Program-made: the position numbers and the translations under genes | Notes under the pieces: generated by a model | Told to the model about the DNA's origin: nothing | Seen by the model: only the letters and a program-made list of their open reading frames with translations | Database searches by the model: none | In this document: piece after piece, positions 59,065 through 64,000 of the stretch | How positions within the stretch are numbered: the stretch's first letter is position 1 | How the letters are laid out: every line of letters starts with the position of its first letter | Assembly: GCF_002160305.1 (NCBI RefSeq) | Contig: NZ_NFKI01000003.1 | Location: forward strand, 1-64,000 | Direction of reading: 5' to 3' | Source: Pseudoflavonifractor sp. An184 | GTDB taxonomy: Bacteria > Bacillota > Clostridia > Oscillospirales > Oscillospiraceae | Length of the DNA: 64,000 nt

Positions 59065-61815
59065 GTCGCTCCCCTCACGGGGAGCGTGGATTGAAATCCG
59101 GCACCTCCCAAAATCCGTCACCACACCATCTGAGTCGCTCCCCTCACGGGGAGCGTGGATTGAAATCATCAGCGGCGATGTGGGCGACGGTGGATATCTG
59201 TGTCGCTCCCCTCACGGGGAGCGTGGATTGAAATCCAGCTTACGAGGATACCTCTGTCTCCGCCCGAGTCGCTCCCCTCACGGGGAGCGTGGATTGAAAT
59301 ATCAATGCTTGGCCAAAATGGAAAGCTCAACCCGGTCGCTCCCCTCACGGGGAGCGTGGATTGAAATTTTTTTAGCAACTGACAGGATGGCATTGTTGGC
59401 GGGTCGCTCCCCTCACGGGGAGCGTGGATTGAAATATTTGTTGGGCAGGTGATTTTCGTGCAGGAGTGGAGTCGCTCCCCTCACGGGGAGCGTGGATTGA
59501 AATCGGATGATACAGCTCCGCCGGAGCTGATAGAAGGTCGCTCCCCTCACGGGGAGCGTGGATTGAAATTTCCGACGGCGGGGAAACTTGACAGGGGGGT
59601 AAATGTCGCTCCCCTCACGGGGAGCGTGGATTGAAATTCAATCAAAGATCAACCTCAGTTGATGACACGAAGTCGCTCCCCTCACGGGGAGCGTGGATTG
59701 AAATAGAGCCACCCGGAAACCAGTACCGTACCACGGCCGCGTCGCTCCCCTCACGGGGAGCGTGGATTGAAATACTTTGATGAGCCGTCGTCCTGGTATT
59801 GGTCGTCAGGTCGCTCCCCTCACGGGGAGCGTGGATTGAAATACGACCAGTGGCCTGGCATTCTGCATCCCGCCCGAGGTCGCTCCCCTCACGGGGAGCG
59901 TGGATTGAAATCCAGCTTACGAGGATACCTCTGTCTCCGCCCGAGGTCGCTCCCCTCACGGGGAGCGTGGATTGAAATAGGATGACGGAACCATGGACTA
60001 TGCCCAGACTGGTCGCTCCCCTCACGGGGAGCGTGGATTGAAATAACGCCAACATTGTTATCGCCGACGAGATGCATACGTCGCTCCCCTCACGGGGAGC
60101 GTGGATTGAAATACCTAGATACCCCCTTATCACCCCGTCGTTGTCCGTCGCTCCCCTCACGGGGAGCGTGGATTGAAATTGCGTGGAGATAGTACAGGGT
60201 CCCTCGCTTGGCACGTCGCTCCCCTCACGGGGAGCGTGGATTGAAATTGCACTTTTTTCCCGGCACAAAGCACAAAGCACCCGTCGCTCCCCTCACGGGG
60301 AGCGTGGATTGAAATTGGGGCAGCCGGAAGGCCCTGGCGGCCCGCTTAGTCGCTCCCCTCACGGGGAGCGTGGATTGAAATGGAAAGTCAACCCAGGGGG
60401 CCGGGCCCAAGAGAGGCGTCGCTCCCCTCACGGGGAGCGTGGATTGAAATCGGTGGGGGCCAGCAGGGCGGCCTCCACCCCTCTCCGGAGTCGCTCCCCT
60501 CACGGGGAGCGTGGATTGAAATAGGCTGTGCAGCGTCTTGCTGGGGGAGAGGCAGTCGGTCGCTCCCCTCACGGGGAGCGTGGATTGAAATTCAATACCG
60601 GCGAGCAGCTGCGCCCAGTACGACGTCGCTCCCCTCACGGGGAGCGTGGATTGAAATGCATATCCGAGAGGCCGCAGCGCGGCCGGGTCGGGTCGCTCCC
60701 CTCACGGGGAGCGTGGATTGAAATCAGATCCATGGTGTAGCCGCCGCCCACCGTGTGGGGTCGCTCCCCTCACGGGGAGCGTGGATTGAAATGTAGAGCT
60801 GGTACGCCATGGCATAGACCATGGTCGTCGGTCGCTCCCCTCACGGGGAGCGTGGATTGAAATGGAGTCGAATCCGGGCGAATGACGCCCCGCCGCGGGT
60901 CGCTCCCCTCACGGGGAGCGTGGATTGAAATGGGCCGGGGGTGGGCCCTTCGGGCCCCCCGGGGCGTCGCTCCCCTCACGGGGAGCGTGGATTGAAATGG
61001 CGGCCCCGGCTGCGGCTCGCTCGCGCCGGGCGTCGCTCCCCTCACGGGGAGCGTGGATTGAAATCCGCCCGGTGCTGCATCACCTGGGCGGGATTTTGTC
61101 GCTCCCCTCACGGGGAGCGTGGATTGAAATTGCCCCAGCACGCGGTGGAGAAGTCGGTGACCCTGTCGCTCCCCTCACGGGGAGCGTGGATTGAAATGAT
61201 AAGAGTCTGGACGACTTGGAGCAGGGGCTGAAGGTCGCTCCCCTCACGGGGAGCGTGGATTGAAATAATCTCATAGGGCTGGAACACAGCATCTCCATTG
61301 GGTCGCTCCCCTCACGGGGAGCGTGGATTGAAATGGATTGTCAACCCAGGGGGCCGGGCCCAAGAGAGGCGTCGCTCCCCTCACGGGGAGCGTGGATTGA
61401 AATGACTGAAAACATGCAGCAAGCAGGTAACACTGAGGCATCGTCGCTCCCCTCACGGGGAGCGTGGATTGAAATCGTCCACCACAAAGGACCGGGACAC
61501 CCAGGCGGCGGTCGCTCCCCTCACGGGGAGCGTGGATTGAAATCTCCGTCTCCCGCCAGCCCGGGGGGCGGCGGCTGGTCGCTCCCCTCACGGGGAGCGT
61601 GGATTGAAATCGGTGGCGGGGGAGGTGAGCGTCACATGAGGCCGCTGGTCGCTCCCCTCACGGGGAGCGTGGATTGAAATAGGACGCGGTTGCGTGAATT
61701 GCGCGAAAATGCAGGGTCGCTCCCCTCACGGGGAGCGTGGATTGAAATGACGCTGCACCCCTATTCTGTTTTCCGCCGTACTGTCGCTCCCCTCACGGGG
61801 AGCGTGGATTGAAAT
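59065..61815 (+). CRISPR. type I-C CRISPR array, 41 repeats and 40 spacers
   Basis: The repeat is 33 bp, beginning GTCGCTCCCC, with a CTCCCC-TCAC-GGGGAG stem and ending GGATTGAAAT. I located 41 copies: the first at 59065-59097, the last at 61783-61815. All appear identical, including the leader-distal one. Spacers are about 33-38 nt. Spacer 3 (59235-59267) and spacer 13 (59912-59945) have the same sequence, with one extra base in the latter. Spacers 20 (60382-60417) and 34 (61335-61370) differ only at positions 4-5. No spacer was seen to match this window. Confidence 0.99.
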
Positions 61816-61985
61816 TTAATGCTATTGCTGTAATGGGGAACCGCCATGCTGACCATCACCCGGTCATGCCCGATGATGCCCAGATGGCCAACCAGGGTCC
61901 AGTTGGGCTTGCCGTCCACTATTGTCCCCACAATGACCAGAGGCGTGGGGTACAGGGCCAATACAGAGCCAACATTCTTCTTCAT
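61816..61985 (-). pseudogene. flavin reductase fragment fused to the last CRISPR repeat
   Basis: A good start (ATG at 61985) and about 57 residues of a flavin-reductase-like/FMN-binding split-barrel protein: KKNVGSVLALYPTPLVIVGT, GKPNWTLVGHLGIIGHDRVMVSMA and PHYSNS. The frame then runs straight into the terminal repeat at 61815. Family members are about 190 residues, so two thirds of the gene are gone. This marks the right edge of the island. Confidence 0.82.
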
Positions 61986-62007
61986 AACAGATACCGCCTC
62001 TCTCCGG

Positions 62008-62217
62008 TCACACGCCGGGTTTTACATACATAATGTCATCCGGGAACTGCTCCATGGACTTCTGCCAGTCCTCCATGGGGATGTCCTGGATGGACACCGA
62101 CACGAACTTGGGGTCGATTCCCAGCTCGCCCACCAGAAATTCCTGCGTCTTCTTGGCCAGGGCCAACTTGGTCTCCTCGTCCCGTCCCGGGATCATGGTG
62201 ATTGCTACATGCGGCAT
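62008..62217 (-). CDS. 4-oxalocrotonate tautomerase-like protein
   Basis: A 69-residue member of the tautomerase superfamily; Pro follows the initiator Met (MPHVAITMIPGRDEE) and would be the catalytic amino-terminal base. It continues with KFVSVSIQDIPMEDW. The substrate is unknown. AAAGGAGG lies 8 nt before the ATG. It sits between two broken redox genes, so the cluster may once have handled a flavin-linked conversion. Confidence 0.85.
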   Translation of the reverse strand: MPHVAITMIPGRDEETKLALAKKTQEFLVGELGIDPKFVSVSIQDIPMEDWQKSMEQFPDDIMYVKPGV

Positions 62218-62233
62218 ACTCGCCGCCTCCTTT

Positions 62234-62482
62234 CTATTTCAGGTCCAGCTCATCCAGCCAGGCCGCCACTTCGCTCTGTGCGTCCCCGAGGTTACGCTCG
62301 GTGAAGGAGATCCCATCCAGAGTCGAAGCTCCTGCCGCGCTCTCCTCCAGTGCGGACAGGCTTCTGCCAAAGCCGCCGCTGGCACTGGTATTAAAGGGGA
62401 TCAGCGTCTTTCCGTCCCAGTCATAGGACTCCAGGAAGGTATAGACCGCCATGGGCGCGTCGCTCCACCAGTTGGGGGAGAT
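62234..62482 (-). pseudogene. flavodoxin C-terminal remnant
   Basis: About 83 codons in frame match the end of a clostridial flavodoxin: PNWWSDAPMAVYTFLESYDWDGKTLIPF, then GGFGRSL and LDGISFTERNLGDAQSEVAAWLDEL. An in-frame TGA (62483-62485) stops the frame upstream, and the FMN-binding N-terminal half is absent. It lies directly upstream of the tautomerase gene. Confidence 0.8.
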
Positions 62483-62804
62483 TCAGAGCACACTCCCAAA
62501 CCGCCCCTCTAATTTGACACCTACATTGTAGAATGAGAAACTTGGAATGTCTAATGCTTATATTAGATTTAGAGAAATACGTATTTTGCATGATATTGCT
62601 TGTGTGGAAAGTACAGGCTGTTTCCATTCGTCTATACGGTATAAATTCAATTTTTGCATGTTTCTCTATTTGAAAAAGGCATTTCACATTTCTTGTATAA
62701 GGTCGTATGCTTTGATCGAAAACTGCGATAGAAACGGTAGTGGACAACGCCGTTTCACACCGCACTTGGTTAAAATGAATTCAATTTTGGAACGGAGGCT
62801 ATCT

Positions 62805-63842
62805 ATGAAATACACACAACTGGGCAATTCTGATTTGCGAGTGTCCCGAATCTGCATGGGGTGCATGGGCTTTGGCGACGCCTCCAACGGCCAGCACAGC
62901 TGGACAATTAACGAGGAACACTCCCGGGAGATCATCCAGCGGGGGTTGGAACTTGGCGTCAACTTCTTCGATACTGCCATCGGTTATCAGAACGGCACCA
63001 GCGAGCAGTACCTGGGCCGGGCCCTGCGGGACTTTGCCAAGCGGGACGAGGTGGTGGTGGCCACCAAGTTTCTCCCCCGCACCAACGAAGAGATCGAGGC
63101 AGGTATTTCCGGACAAGCGCACATTCGCCGCCTGCTGGAGAAGAGTCTGCAGAACCTGGGGATGGACCATGTAGACCTGTACATCTACCACATGTGGGAC
63201 TACCAGACCCCCCTCTATGACATCATGGACGGCCTGAACCAGATGGTAAAGGAGGGCAAGACACGCCACATCGGTATTTCAAACTGCTTTGCCTGGCAAC
63301 TGTGCAAGGCAAACGCCCTGGCGGAGCGGGAGGGCTTTGCCAAGTTCGTGTCGGTACAGAGCCACTACAACCTGATCTTCCGGGAGGAGGAGCGGGAGAT
63401 GGCCCCCTTCTGTCGGGAGGAGAACATCGCCATGACGCCTTACAGCGCTCTGGCCGGTGGCCGCCTCTCCAAACACCCCGGCGAGACCTCCAAGCGGCTT
63501 CAGGAGGACAGTTACGCCCAGATGAAGTACGGTGGCATGGCAACTCAGGATGCCCCCATTATCCAGCGGGTGGCGGAGCTGGCCGACCGGCACGGCGTGT
63601 CCATGACTGAGATCTCCCTGGCCTGGCTGCTCACAAAGGTGACGGCTCCGGTGGTGGGGGCCACCAAGCTCCACCACATCGAGGGGGCGGCCAAGGCGGT
63701 GGACCTGGAACTGACGGCGGAGGAGTGCGCCTACCTGGAGGAGCCCTATGTCCCCCATCCTCTGGTAGGCGTGATGGCCCAGAACACGCCGGCCACGGCG
63801 CAGGAGAGCCACGTCTGGTCCACCGGAAATCAGAAAATTTGA
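62805..63842 (+). CDS. aldo/keto reductase
   Basis: A 345-residue NADPH-dependent AKR with a TIM-barrel. Catalytic tetrad residues: Asp and Tyr in FFDTAIGYQNG, Lys in VVVATKF and His in DLYIYHMWD. The C-terminal VTAPVVGATKLHHIEGA is the cofactor-phosphate region. Closest in style to the YakC/Tas group of oxidoreductases. The ATG at 62805 lies 6 nt after GGAGG; the AT-rich 320 bp upstream has no gene I can support. Confidence 0.93.
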   Translation: MKYTQLGNSDLRVSRICMGCMGFGDASNGQHSWTINEEHSREIIQRGLELGVNFFDTAIGYQNGTSEQYLGRALRDFAKRDEVVVATKFLPRTNEEIEAGISGQAHIRRLLEKSLQNLGMDHVDLYIYHMWDYQTPLYDIMDGLNQMVKEGKTRHIGISNCFAWQLCKANALAEREGFAKFVSVQSHYNLIFREEEREMAPFCREENIAMTPYSALAGGRLSKHPGETSKRLQEDSYAQMKYGGMATQDAPIIQRVAELADRHGVSMTEISLAWLLTKVTAPVVGATKLHHIEGAAKAVDLELTAEECAYLEEPYVPHPLVGVMAQNTPATAQESHVWSTGNQKI

Positions 63843-63900
63843 GGCAGAACAGATCCGCCGGGTTCAGCTGAACTGCTCCAGAATAACGGATATTAGACAA

Positions 63901-63946
63901 AATACTCCCCCTGATGTAGAGAAATAGATACATCATGGGGAGTATT
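63901..63946. terminator. hairpin downstream of the aldo/keto reductase
   Basis: AATACTCCCCCTGATGTA (63901-63918) pairs with 63929-63946 with one mismatch. There is no T run on the plus side and a short TTTTGT on the minus side, so it may serve a minus-strand gene beyond the window as well. Confidence 0.5.
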
Positions 63947-64000
63947 GCTATCATCCAGGCAAAGCAAGGGGAACGATATCTTTCCATGATCCGAACAAAT

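Noticed and set aside
59060-61735. Many open frames of 60-210 codons across the CRISPR array on both strands
   Set aside because: They are translations of the 33-bp repeat (recurring SLPSRGAWIEI or FQSTLPVRGAT) and spacers, not genes.

Overview
The window is a GC-rich chromosome segment from a spore-forming Gram-positive anaerobe, most likely a gut clostridium of the Oscillospiraceae (Flavonifractor/Lawsonibacter/Intestinimonas-like). This rests on a PolC-type replicase, PrkC/PrpC signalling, RemA, MEP-pathway isoprenoid genes, spore genes (cwlD, cotJ), an acetate CoA-transferase of the butyrate type, and the classical Firmicutes gene orders. The genus is inference.

Layout. 1-733: a DUF1934 gene whose 3' end lies in a 198-bp tandem duplication. 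975-8069: a minus-strand cobalamin cluster (cbiA-cobT-cobU-cobS-short cobU-like-[mobile repeat]-cobC-cbiB-cobD) that finishes adenosylcobalamin from cobyrinate; nearly every junction overlaps by 4 nt. 8395-9306: a divergent GH25 muramidase. 9486-10073: a decayed TctC fragment. 10183-22048: the pyrH-frr-uppS-cdsA-dxr-rseP-ispG-polC run plus an NTF2-like gene. 22261-25510: a ZIP transporter, a CoA-transferase and a small lipoprotein. 26042-39666: yicC-remA-gmk-rpoZ-priA-def-fmt-rsmB-rlmN-prpC-prkC-rsgA. 39668-43712: a J-domain protein, DUF5685, an RseC-like protein, cdaR and cdaA. 44043-48007: an ECF sigma factor with its probable membrane partner, a cyclase, a GNAT and cwlD. 48246-49185: a fused cotJA-cotJB and a truncated cotJC.

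From about 49120 to 61815 lies an apparent island: a 49-residue ORF, a large serine recombinase, a complete type I-C cas operon (cas3-cas5-cas8-cas7-cas4-cas1-cas2), an AT-rich leader and an array of 41 repeats with 40 spacers. Both flanks are broken genes: cotJC loses its 3' end on the left, and a flavin-reductase gene is fused to the terminal CRISPR repeat on the right. Beyond it lie a tautomerase, a flavodoxin remnant and an aldo/keto reductase.

The most unusual material outside the island is a family of non-coding repeats. Three intergenic blocks (3625-3945, 14898-15529, 32260-33133) end in GC-rich inverted repeats and share modules whose hairpin stems change sequence while keeping their pairing. 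Two of the blocks split otherwise tight gene runs, and separate clusters of short hairpins fill other gaps. Inside the array, one spacer occurs twice with lengths 33 and 34, and another pair differs only at spacer positions 4-5, the seed region. No rRNA, tRNA or recognisable riboswitch was found.
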